A DNA stretch of 34,788 nucleotides, from assembly GCA_947631975.1 (NCBI GenBank), contig CANRNM010000006.1, positions 1-34,788 of the forward strand, written 5' to 3'. The first letter of the stretch is position 1. Each line of letters begins with the position of its first letter. Source of the DNA: an uncultured Clostridia bacterium (GTDB lineage Bacteria; Bacillota; Clostridia; Lachnospirales; CAG-274). A program made the position numbers and the translations under genes. The notes under the pieces were generated by a model. The model was not told the DNA's origin, made no database searches, and saw only the letters and a list, made by a program, of their open reading frames with translations. This document shows positions 8,837-17,231 of the stretch, piece after piece.

Positions 8837-9481
8837 TTACATTTTCATTATGAGGTCAAATACATTTTCGACCCTATCCGCTATAATGTCGGCTCCCGCT
8901 TTTTTGAGCTCTTCCTCGCTTCCGAAGCCGTAAAGCACACCCATTGAGCTTATGCCGTTCTGCTTTGCGCCTGCAATGTCGTGCTCTCTGTCGCCGACCA
9001 TCAAGGCCTCGTCCTTGGGTATATGATATCTTTCAAGGGCGTAGGCTATTACAGCCGCCTTGCTCGTCCTGGCTCCGTTCAGCTCGCTGCCCGAAACGAA
9101 GTCAAAGTATTTTTTAAGGTCAAATTCTTCAAGTATTATCTCGGCGTATATCCACGGCTTTGATGTTGCGAGCACTACCTTTTTGCCCGCTTTTTTTAGC
9201 CTTGACAAAAGCTCGGGTATGCCGTCGTACACCCTGTTTTCAAATATACCGCGGGGTCCGAAATACTCCCTGTATTTTGTCATGCCTACATGCGACTGCT
9301 CCTCGCTCAAGCCCGCAAATTCCATAAAGGACTGTCTGAGGGGAGGACCTATATATTTGTAGAGCTCCGCCCTGTCCTGCGTATGTATGCCGAAATATTC
9401 AAGGGCGTAGTTCACACCGCCCGTTATGCCCTCGGCGGGGTCTGTGAGCGTGCCGTCCAAATCAAACAAAATATATTCCAT
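8837..9481 (-). CDS. HAD-superfamily hydrolase (phosphoglycolate phosphatase-like)
   Basis: [36 protein letters not shown] motifs. Confidence 0.88.
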   Translation of the reverse strand: MEYILFDLDGTLTDPAEGITGGVNYALEYFGIHTQDRAELYKYIGPPLRQSFMEFAGLSEEQSHVGMTKYREYFGPRGIFENRVYDGIPELLSRLKKAGKKVVLATSKPWIYAEIILEEFDLKKYFDFVSGSELNGARTSKAAVIAYALERYHIPKDEALMVGDREHDIAGAKQNGISSMGVLYGFGSEEELKKAGADIIADRVENVFDLIMKM

Positions 9482-9483
9482 AT

Positions 9484-10932
9484 TTATTTACCCATTTCCT
9501 TAAGCAAATTCATCTTTATATCATAGAGCTTTTTTGAAAGGTCTACATAAACGTCGTGAGGATTTACAAGGCGCCTTGTCTCGCTCCAGAGCGTATCCAG
9601 CTCCGAAAGGCAATAATCCCTTATTTCCATGACGGGCTTAGGCTCGTATACGCATTCGCCCTTTATAAAAAGCGGTATCATAAGCTCTCTCAATTTATAT
9701 GTGCCCGCCTTCATGACGGTCTTTTTCCAGCTTTCCTTTGAGTCGAAAAGCACAAGGTCGTCATTTTCGCTGTAGCTCTCCTCCTCAAGACATATGAGGT
9801 CTGCCTTTATCTTGTTGGGCTCTTTTTCGTACACCCTTATTATCTTTTTGTTGCAGGGATTTGTAACCTTTTCCGTGTTCTCGGAAAGCTTTATTTTGGG
9901 CTCGAATTTGCCGTCCTTCATTATAGCCGCAAGCTTATAAACTCCGCCGAAGGAGGGGCAGTCCTTTGCCGTTATCAAATTGGTTCCTACGCCCCAGGAG
10001 GTTATTTTTGCGCCCTGGTGCTGCTTAAGGCTCTCTATAAGGTGCTCGTCAAGGTCGTTTGAAGCGGATATAACGGCGTCCTCAAAGCCCGCATTGTCGA
10101 GCATTTTTCTGGCTTCCTTTGAAAGATATGCCAGATCTCCGCTGTCAAGCCTTATGCCGTAGTTTTTAAGCTCTATACCGCTTTCGCGCATCTCGGTGAA
10201 CACCTTTATTGCATTCGGCACGCCCGATTTAAGAGTATCGTATGTGTCCACAAGCAATATGCAGGCGTTGGGATAGAGCTCGGCATATTTCTTAAAAGCA
10301 GTATACTCGTCGCCGAAGCTCATTATCCAGCTGTGGGCGTGAGTGCCCTTAACGGGGATATCGAAAAGCTTGCCCGCAAGCACATTGCTCGTGGCTATAC
10401 ATCCGCCTATTACAGCCGCCCTTGCGCCGTATGTGCCCGCGTCGGGACCCTGAGCGCGCCTTAAGCCGAATTCCATAACGCCGTCGCCCTGAGCGGCGTA
10501 GCACACTCTGGACGCCTTTGTGGCTATGAGGCTTTGATGATTCATTATATTAAGTATGGCAGTTTCCACAAGCTGAGCCTCCATAATGGGCGCAATCACC
10601 TTTATCATAGGTTCTCTTGGAAAAATGACGCTGCCCTCGGGTATGGCGTAAATATCACCGCTGAAGCGGAAATCCTTAAGATAATCTATAAAATCAGCCG
10701 AAAAAATGCCCAGACTAGAAAGATAATCTATATCCGACTTGTCAAAGTGCAGATTTTTTATATATTCTACTACCTGCTCCACACCGCAGCATACGGCATA
10801 GCCGCTGCCAAAGGGATTTGTGCGGTAAAAGGCATCGAATACCACCGTTTCATTCTTATGTTTATTGTTGAAATAAGCCTGCATCATAGTAAGCTCGTAT
10901 AAGTCCGTAAGTAGGGTGAGATTTTCTTTCAT
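9484..10932 (-). CDS. pncB: Nicotinate phosphoribosyltransferase
   Basis: LLTDLYELTMMQAYF, GTHAHSWIMSF, RLDSGDLAYLSKEARK, WGVGTNLIT motifs. Confidence 0.94.
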   Translation of the reverse strand: MKENLTLLTDLYELTMMQAYFNNKHKNETVVFDAFYRTNPFGSGYAVCCGVEQVVEYIKNLHFDKSDIDYLSSLGIFSADFIDYLKDFRFSGDIYAIPEGSVIFPREPMIKVIAPIMEAQLVETAILNIMNHQSLIATKASRVCYAAQGDGVMEFGLRRAQGPDAGTYGARAAVIGGCIATSNVLAGKLFDIPVKGTHAHSWIMSFGDEYTAFKKYAELYPNACILLVDTYDTLKSGVPNAIKVFTEMRESGIELKNYGIRLDSGDLAYLSKEARKMLDNAGFEDAVISASNDLDEHLIESLKQHQGAKITSWGVGTNLITAKDCPSFGGVYKLAAIMKDGKFEPKIKLSENTEKVTNPCNKKIIRVYEKEPNKIKADLICLEEESYSENDDLVLFDSKESWKKTVMKAGTYKLRELMIPLFIKGECVYEPKPVMEIRDYCLSELDTLWSETRRLVNPHDVYVDLSKKLYDIKMNLLKEMGK

Positions 10933-10944
10933 TTTTTCCTCCTG

Positions 10945-11757
10945 TTAAAAAATACCTTTTTCAATATAGCTTTCCATAACGCCCGTGATGACCGCATAGC
11001 GCCCCATTATCTCCATAAAGGACAGCAACGAAAAAACAAGCGATATGTTGCTGAGCGTTTTGTTATGCGTCTTTATATAAAGACAAAAACCGAGCGCCGT
11101 TGTAACAAGCGTAAGGGCAAGAGAGAATTTATAAAAAAGCTCTCCTCCGCCCGCGAGCATGAACACAGCGCCGTTAATAACGGACAGCGCCGATACTGCG
11201 CAGAACAGGCGCTCGCCCTTTGTGAAATTGCGCGCGAATATGCAAAACAGCGCAGCCGCGCACACACATATCATGACAGCCCTTGATATAAAGGGACTTA
11301 TTTCAAACACGCCGTAATACAGGCTTAGCGCTATGCTCTCGGATATCCTGCCGAAAACAAAGTCCATATATCTGTAAAAAACAAGCGTGAAAACAACGCA
11401 GAGCAGTATATAAATTTTATTAAGCAATGTAAAGCTCTTGTCCTCGCAGGTCTGTCTGTAAAGCCACACGCTTGCTGTATTCACAAGAGCAACGGCTATA
11501 GTGTGGGGCAGAATATTCAGTCTGCCGAAGGGCAGCAAAATTGAAACAACAGTCCACAAAAGCATAAGGCAGAGGCAGGCTGATATTTTTTTGCCGAATT
11601 TATAAAAACCGTTTCTGCCGAAGCTGTAAGCCCACTTCTGGCGGAAGCTGCCTTCCTTATAAATGCCTTCCTCCCACATTATCTGCGTCTGTGTTCTGTT
11701 GTCCTCGCCGGTGTCATAAAACCGCGACAGGTCGTTTATATCTCTGTCAGACGCCAT
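10945..11757 (-). CDS. Polytopic membrane protein of unknown function
   Basis: 270 aa, polar N-terminus then about 7 hydrophobic segments; ATG preceded by an SD-like GAGGTGAT; no family recognised. Confidence 0.7.
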   Translation of the reverse strand: MASDRDINDLSRFYDTGEDNRTQTQIMWEEGIYKEGSFRQKWAYSFGRNGFYKFGKKISACLCLMLLWTVVSILLPFGRLNILPHTIAVALVNTASVWLYRQTCEDKSFTLLNKIYILLCVVFTLVFYRYMDFVFGRISESIALSLYYGVFEISPFISRAVMICVCAAALFCIFARNFTKGERLFCAVSALSVINGAVFMLAGGGELFYKFSLALTLVTTALGFCLYIKTHNKTLSNISLVFSLLSFMEIMGRYAVITGVMESYIEKGIF

Positions 11758-11770
11758 AATATCACCTCGT

Positions 11771-12688
11771 TTAGTCTTTTTTGCTCCTCAATATATCCAA
11801 AATTTTGCCGAAATAGGCGGGAGGCTCCGCCCTAAACTCCATATATTCTCCCGATACGGGGTGAACAAAGCCCAGCACGCCCGCATGGAGCATCTGTCCC
11901 TCCAGGCTGAAAAGCTGTTTCTTGGGACCGTAAACGGGGTCGCCCAGGAGAGGATGACCTATATAAGCCATGTGCACTCTTATCTGATGCGTTCTGCCCG
12001 TTTCAAGCCTGAGTTCTATATAAGTAAGCTTGCCCAGAGGCTCCAGCACTCTGTAGTGAGTAACGGCAGTCCGTCCTCCTCGGGAGAGCACAGCCATTTT
12101 CTTTCTGTCATTCTGCGAACGCCCTATGTTGGCATCTACCGTGCCTTCGGGCTCGTCGAAGCCGTTATACACTACGGCTTCGTATATCCTTTTCATGGAG
12201 TGCTCCGCAAGCTGAAGGCTCAATCCCCTATGGGCAGCGTCCGACTTGGCTATTACGAGCACACCGCTTGTATCCTTATCTATCCTGTGGACAATGCCGG
12301 GACGCAGAACACCGTTTATGCCCGAAAGTCTGTCCCCGCAGTGATACATGAGCGCATTTACAAGCGTACCCGTGTAATGCCCCGGAGCGGGATGCACGAC
12401 CATATTCTGAGGCTTATTCACTACAATAAGGTCGTCGTCCTCAAAGAGGATATCAAGGGGGATATTCTCGGGCTCTATGCTCACGCCCTCGGGCTCGGGC
12501 ATATCCGCCTCTATTATGTCGTTTTGCCTCAGCTTATAATTCTTGCTTTTGATTTCTCCGTTGACCCTAACAAAGCCCTTTTCTATAAGGCGCTGTATTG
12601 CGGAGCGGGATATATCCTCCAGCTCCTCGTTAAGAAACATATCTATTCTTTTGTTTATGTCCTCGGCTTCTATGCTGTAAACTTCCAT
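11771..12688 (-). CDS. rluD: RluD-family 23S rRNA pseudouridine synthase
   Basis: S4 domain plus HRIDKDTSGVLVIAKSDAAH and LETGRTHQIRVHMAYIGHPLLGDPVYG. Confidence 0.93.
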   Translation of the reverse strand: MEVYSIEAEDINKRIDMFLNEELEDISRSAIQRLIEKGFVRVNGEIKSKNYKLRQNDIIEADMPEPEGVSIEPENIPLDILFEDDDLIVVNKPQNMVVHPAPGHYTGTLVNALMYHCGDRLSGINGVLRPGIVHRIDKDTSGVLVIAKSDAAHRGLSLQLAEHSMKRIYEAVVYNGFDEPEGTVDANIGRSQNDRKKMAVLSRGGRTAVTHYRVLEPLGKLTYIELRLETGRTHQIRVHMAYIGHPLLGDPVYGPKKQLFSLEGQMLHAGVLGFVHPVSGEYMEFRAEPPAYFGKILDILRSKKD

Positions 12689-13156
12689 TTATCCCGCCTC
12701 CCTGCGTGTGTCCGAAACAAAAACGCCTATAACAAGCAGAAACGCTCCCAAGCACACGCATATATCCGCAAAGTTGAACACGGGATAGTCATAGCCGAAT
12801 ATATAAAAATTGAGCATATCCACAACAAAGCCCCTGAAAAGCCTGTCTGCCATATTGCCCAGAGCGCCCGAGCATATGAGCACTAAAGCGGGCTTTATTA
12901 AAGTCTTTTCACTGCCCAGCTTTATATAGTAATATATGCACACCGCCAGCACAACAAGCGTGAGCGCTATAAAAAACCACTTGGCATTTTGAAGCATACC
13001 GAAGGCTGCGCCCCTGTTTTCAACATAGGTGAGGCTGAAAAAGTTTTTTATTATGTCTATATTGCCCACGGGCTTTAGATAGGCTATTGTGATATATTTT
13101 ATTATCTGATCCGAAAGCACAAGCGCCGCCGTAAAAACAACGGGCAGAAAAAACAT
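12689..13156 (-). CDS. lspA: Lipoprotein signal peptidase II
   Basis: 155 aa; VENRGAAFGML, GALGNMADRLFRGFVVDML, FNFADICVCLGA motifs with both catalytic Asp. Confidence 0.93.
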   Translation of the reverse strand: MFFLPVVFTAALVLSDQIIKYITIAYLKPVGNIDIIKNFFSLTYVENRGAAFGMLQNAKWFFIALTLVVLAVCIYYYIKLGSEKTLIKPALVLICSGALGNMADRLFRGFVVDMLNFYIFGYDYPVFNFADICVCLGAFLLVIGVFVSDTRREAG

Positions 13157-13179
13157 ACATATCTCTCCTTTTATAAAAA

Positions 13180-13206
13180 TGACCCATTACGCTCCGCAAT
13201 GGGTCA
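13180..13206 (-). terminator. Hairpin between aroB and lspA
   Basis: TGACCCATT-ACGCTCCGC-AATGGGTCA perfect 9-bp stem followed by ATTTTTAT on the minus strand. Confidence 0.55.
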
Positions 13207-13212
13207 TATGTT

Positions 13213-14295
13213 TTACTTACAGATATATTCAAGCGCCGCTTTTATTTCAGCCTCTCCCGCGGTCTTGTCGGAATAAGCATCCCCTATGCTCCTCAAAACC
13301 ACAATGCTTATTACGCCGTTCTTGGTCTTTTTGTCATTGAACATCTGAGCATATATGGCTGATATGTCAAAATCATGTATGCCGACGGGAAGCTCGAAAT
13401 ATTCCAGAAGCTCCCTGCACCTTTGTATATCCTCGGAGGATACCGTTCCTCTGCTGTGAGAAAAGCAGAGAGCCGCAAGCATACCCACGGCAACACATTC
13501 GCCATGGAGCATTTTAAAATCGGACAAGGTTTCAATGGAATGACCGAAGGTATGACCGAAGTTCAATATCTCTCTTAAGCCCGTTTCCTTCTCGTCCCTG
13601 CTCACAACGTCTGACTTTATTCTGCACGAGCCGTAAACGACCTCCGCAAGAGCGCCACTGTCGAGAGCCTTTATCTTTTCCCTGTTTTCAAGGAAAAAGT
13701 CCAGATAGCTCTTGTCGCGTATATAGCCGTGCTTCACAGCCTCGGCAAGTCCTGCCGCCACCTCTCTGTAGGGAAGAGTATTCAATGTGGAGGTGTTGAT
13801 ATATACAAAGTCGGGCTGATAGAAAGCACCCACCATATTTTTGTTGCCAAGGAAGTCAACGCCCGTCTTTCCGCCCACGCTGCTGTCCACTTGGGCAAGC
13901 AGAGTTGTGGGGAGCTGAACAAAGCTTATGCCCCTCATATAGGTAGCGGCGGCAAAGCCGCACATATCGCCCGCAACGCCTCCGCCAAGGGCAATGAGCA
14001 CCGATTTTCTGTCCAGATGATTGTCTATAAAAAATTTATAAAAATCGGATATTGTGGAGAGGTTTTTGCTGTTTTCGCCCGCCTTGAAGGCATATCTTGA
14101 TATCCTTGTGAAATGACCCTCGAGCAAAGCCGTTATTTCATCGGCATAAATCGGCTCCACATTGGTATCCGTTATTATACACACGCTCCTGCCCGTAAGC
14201 CCCGCTTCCTCAAAGGCGGAGAGCAGAGAACCGTAGCTGCTGTCAATATATATGGGGTATTTCTTTATACCCGTGTCTACGCTTAATATTTTCAT
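13213..14295 (-). CDS. aroB: 3-dehydroquinate synthase
   Basis: ALGGGVAGDMCGFAAATYMRGISFVQLPTTLLAQVDSSVGGKTGVDF; NFGHTFGHSIE. Start moved to ATG at 14295 (MKILSVDTG). Confidence 0.95.
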   Translation of the reverse strand: MKILSVDTGIKKYPIYIDSSYGSLLSAFEEAGLTGRSVCIITDTNVEPIYADEITALLEGHFTRISRYAFKAGENSKNLSTISDFYKFFIDNHLDRKSVLIALGGGVAGDMCGFAAATYMRGISFVQLPTTLLAQVDSSVGGKTGVDFLGNKNMVGAFYQPDFVYINTSTLNTLPYREVAAGLAEAVKHGYIRDKSYLDFFLENREKIKALDSGALAEVVYGSCRIKSDVVSRDEKETGLREILNFGHTFGHSIETLSDFKMLHGECVAVGMLAALCFSHSRGTVSSEDIQRCRELLEYFELPVGIHDFDISAIYAQMFNDKKTKNGVISIVVLRSIGDAYSDKTAGEAEIKAALEYICK

Positions 14296-14296
14296 T

Positions 14297-14809
14297 TTAC
14301 TTTTCCTGTTCCGTCTGCTCGAAGTCCTCTTTGTTTTCATCAAGTATATTGATGTGAGTTTCAAGCATATTTCTAAGCAAATTCTTTACCCTTATGTATT
14401 CCGAGCGAGCCTTCGATATCTCCGTATGCACATCGGCAAGCTCATTGTTTGCCTCGCTCATCATTTCCATTATTTTGTTCTGGGCGTCGAGTATTATATT
14501 CTTAGCCCTTTCCTCTGCCACATTTACTATATGCTCCGCATTTGAAGTGGCGTTTTTAACGGTGTCGTCAGCCGTCTTTTCGGCGCGCACGATAGAGCTC
14601 TTTATGGTGTCCTCAAGCCCCTTGTAGTGATTGATTATGTCGTCCTTGGATGCAAGAGCGTCCTTCATTTTGGCATTCTCGCTGTAGAGCTTTTCAAACT
14701 CCATTATTACCTTGTCCAGAAAGAGGTCTACCTCCTCGCTGGAATAGCCCTTAAAGGGTGTTTTCTTAAATTCCACAGTTTCGATGTCCAAAGGTGTAAG
14801 TGAGCTCAT
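14297..14809 (-). CDS. divIVA: DivIVA-domain cell division protein
   Basis: SSLTPLDIETVEFKKTPFKGYSSEEVDLFLDKV N-terminal DivIVA motif and long coiled coil; SD AGGAGG upstream. Confidence 0.92.
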   Translation of the reverse strand: MSSLTPLDIETVEFKKTPFKGYSSEEVDLFLDKVIMEFEKLYSENAKMKDALASKDDIINHYKGLEDTIKSSIVRAEKTADDTVKNATSNAEHIVNVAEERAKNIILDAQNKIMEMMSEANNELADVHTEISKARSEYIRVKNLLRNMLETHINILDENKEDFEQTEQEK

Positions 14810-14824
14810 AATTTCATCCTCCTT

Positions 14825-15604
14825 TTATTTGTATACCGATACGTTTATAAGTATCCTGTCTTTTTTGGTTATGCCCATGACCTCGTTAAGCTTTATCCTG
14901 CCGAAGCCCCTTAGCGTAACAACATCGCCCGCCTCCACGCCGTGGGAGGGTGAGAGCGTCTTTTTCCAGTTGATATAGACCTTTTCGCCCTTTATAAGCT
15001 CCGAAGCACGTCCCCGCGATATGTTGAACGCTCCGCCCAAAAGCGCGTCGAGCCTTAAGCTCGGAAGCGTTATTTTTTTCTCCGCCGCCTCGGAGGGCTT
15101 GGGAGAAAATGAAGAAAGTATTTTTACATTTACCTTTGTATGCCCCACTCTTTCGAGGTTTACGGCAATGTAATCCGCCACGTCCCCGTCAACATATATG
15201 ACGGCTCTGCCCTCTTCGGTTATTATATCGCCCGTCTTTTCACGCGTTATGCCAAGCCCCAGCACGGAGCCCAGAAAGTCCCTGTGAGTAAGCGTTTTGC
15301 TGTACTTTGCGTTATAGCTTATCTCAACGGGCGTTATGGGGAAAAGGGAGTTGTCCGCAGCCGAAAACTCCGGGAAAAACCCCAGCATTACCCTTTCGCT
15401 CTCCTCATAGCCTCCGTATATGAATATCGCGCAGTCGGGGCAGGAAAGCTTATCCTTTATGCCATGCGCTCTGTATGGGTCCATAAAAGCCGTGAATGTA
15501 GGAGCAAATGTCTTTTTGGCAAGCTCCATACGGTCATAGACCTTAGCCGCAGAAAGCCTGTCCTCTCCGTCGCCGAACGAGGCGAGAAAATCCTTCCTGT
15601 TCAT
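14825..15604 (-). CDS. ylmH: YlmH-like RNA-binding S4 domain protein
   Basis: SLRLDALLGGAFNISRGRASELIKGEKVYINWK S4 domain; cell-division cluster position. Confidence 0.88.
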   Translation of the reverse strand: MNRKDFLASFGDGEDRLSAAKVYDRMELAKKTFAPTFTAFMDPYRAHGIKDKLSCPDCAIFIYGGYEESERVMLGFFPEFSAADNSLFPITPVEISYNAKYSKTLTHRDFLGSVLGLGITREKTGDIITEEGRAVIYVDGDVADYIAVNLERVGHTKVNVKILSSFSPKPSEAAEKKITLPSLRLDALLGGAFNISRGRASELIKGEKVYINWKKTLSPSHGVEAGDVVTLRGFGRIKLNEVMGITKKDRILINVSVYK

Positions 15605-15607
15605 GGC

Positions 15608-15895
15608 TTAGAATATTGCATATATGATAGATATAAGCACCGTTTCGACAACAGCTATGAGAAAATAAGCTATAACGGGCGAAAAATCTATCATCATGCC
15701 CCCGCCGAGAGGCGACCTGTCTATAATTCTTCTTATAGGTGCCATTATAGGCTCGGTGAGCGAATATATTATGTTGTAGAAAAAATTATTCCTGTTTATA
15801 GGCAGCCATGAAAGTATGCACCTTATAAGAATGGCAAACTCAAGAATATTGAAAAATATCCTTATGGCGGTTATCAATATAGCCTGAATAGTCAT
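15608..15895 (-). CDS. ylmG: YggT family membrane protein (YlmG)
   Basis: ILSWLPINRNNFFYNIIYSLTEPIMAPIRRIIDRSPLGGGMMIDFSPVIAYFLI; start placed at MTIQAIL with SD GGGGAGAGG. Confidence 0.88.
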   Translation of the reverse strand: MTIQAILITAIRIFFNILEFAILIRCILSWLPINRNNFFYNIIYSLTEPIMAPIRRIIDRSPLGGGMMIDFSPVIAYFLIAVVETVLISIIYAIF

Positions 15896-15916
15896 ACGAC
15901 CTCTCCCCATTAAAAA

Positions 15917-16471
15917 TTAATAGCGTCTGTTGAACACAGAGTTGGGAAGCTTTATACCGCTTGCCGCAAGCTCTTCTTTAAATTCGCCCGTTATGGCAAC
16001 ATCGTAAGGTCCTATTATGTATATCCTGCTGGATATCTGCTTTATGGAACCTCCGAGCGCGTAGCACGAGCCGCTTAAAAAGTCGGTTATCCTCTGGGCA
16101 ATATCCCTGTCCATATTTTCAAGATTTACTATGACTGTCTTTTTGTTCCTGAGCTCAATGGTTATCTCGCTTGCAGCCTCTATGGACTGAGGAGTTGCGA
16201 CAACAACGCTCATCTTGACCTTGGCGTTTATGTCTATGACATTGCCTCTTGAAGACGAGAACGAACTTCTTGAAGGAGCTTCTTCCTCCTGCTCGTCGGC
16301 GTTGTTCCTTCTGAAGCTGTGAATGAAGTCAAAGCGGGGTCTTGAGCTTCTGCCCTCGTCATAGTCGTCATACTCATCCTCATAGTACTCGTCATATTCT
16401 TCATCATAGTCGTCGTACTCGTCGGGAGCACCCATTATCATTGTCTTTAACTTGTTGAAAAACTCTGCCAT
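15917..16471 (-). CDS. sepF: Cell division protein SepF
   Basis: C-terminal SepF domain VIVNLENMDRDIAQRITDFLSGSCYALGGSIKQISSRIYIIGPYDV; amphipathic N-terminus MAEFFNKLKTMI. Confidence 0.93.
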   Translation of the reverse strand: MAEFFNKLKTMIMGAPDEYDDYDEEYDEYYEDEYDDYDEGRSSRPRFDFIHSFRRNNADEQEEEAPSRSSFSSSRGNVIDINAKVKMSVVVATPQSIEAASEITIELRNKKTVIVNLENMDRDIAQRITDFLSGSCYALGGSIKQISSRIYIIGPYDVAITGEFKEELAASGIKLPNSVFNRRY

Positions 16472-16525
16472 TTTAGTATTTCCTCCTGTTTTTGTATTTA
16501 TGAGCGACAGTATAAATTTTGTTAT

Positions 16526-17218
16526 TTATACGCTGTAATCCCTTGCGCCGAATATGCCTGTGCCTATTCTCACAATGTTTGCTCCTTCCTCTACGGCCAC
16601 CTCGTAGTCGTTGGTCATACCCATGGAAAGATACCTCATATCTATATTATTATAGTTTTTGTCCCTTATGTCAACAAATAATTTTCTCATTCGAGCAAAA
16701 TGCCCGCGGTTTTCCTCGCTGTCCTCCACAAAGGGCGCCACCGTCATAAGTCCGCAGACCCTTATATTGTCAAGCCTGCTTACCTCAAGAGCAAGCTCCT
16801 CCGCCTTTTCGGGCGCAATGCCGTGCTTGCTTTCCTCGCCCGCTATATTTATTTCTATGAGAACATCCATGGTGATGCCCGCCGCCTTAGCCCGCTTTGA
16901 GATTTCCTCCGCAAGCTTAAGGCTGTCGAGGGAATGGATGAGGCAAACCTTGTCGATTATATATTTGACCTTGTTGGTCTGAAGATGACCTATCTGATGC
17001 CACTTTACATTCTCTATCTCATAGTATTTCCTGTTTATCTCCTGCGGCTTATTCTCGCCGAACTCCGAAAGTCCCGCCGAGAGCGCCTCGTTCATGCGGG
17101 GAATGTCCACAGTCTTGCTCACCGCAAGAAGCAGTATATCCTCTCTTTTTCTGCCGCTCTTTTCGGCGGCTGCGGATATGCGCTTATTTACGGCGTCTAT
17201 ATTTTCTTTTATACTCAT
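16526..17218 (-). CDS. ylmE: YggS family PLP homeostasis protein
   Basis: LLAVSKTV, FGENKPQEINRKY, WHQIGHLQTNKVKYI, GLMTVAPF, LSMGMTNDYEVAVEEGANIVRIGTGIFG. Confidence 0.94.
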   Translation of the reverse strand: MSIKENIDAVNKRISAAAEKSGRKREDILLLAVSKTVDIPRMNEALSAGLSEFGENKPQEINRKYYEIENVKWHQIGHLQTNKVKYIIDKVCLIHSLDSLKLAEEISKRAKAAGITMDVLIEINIAGEESKHGIAPEKAEELALEVSRLDNIRVCGLMTVAPFVEDSEENRGHFARMRKLFVDIRDKNYNNIDMRYLSMGMTNDYEVAVEEGANIVRIGTGIFGARDYSV

Positions 17219-17231
17219 ATTGCATTACCTC

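Noticed and set aside
11861-12886. 341-aa plus-strand ORF opposite rluD/lspA
   Set aside because: Antisense shadow of conserved rluD and lspA; composition is His/Tyr/Arg-rich as expected from reverse-complemented coding DNA.
16261-16440. CRISPR-like or satellite repeat in the repetitive TCGTC/CATA stretch
   Set aside because: It is coding low complexity of the SepF acidic linker, with no repeat-spacer periodicity.
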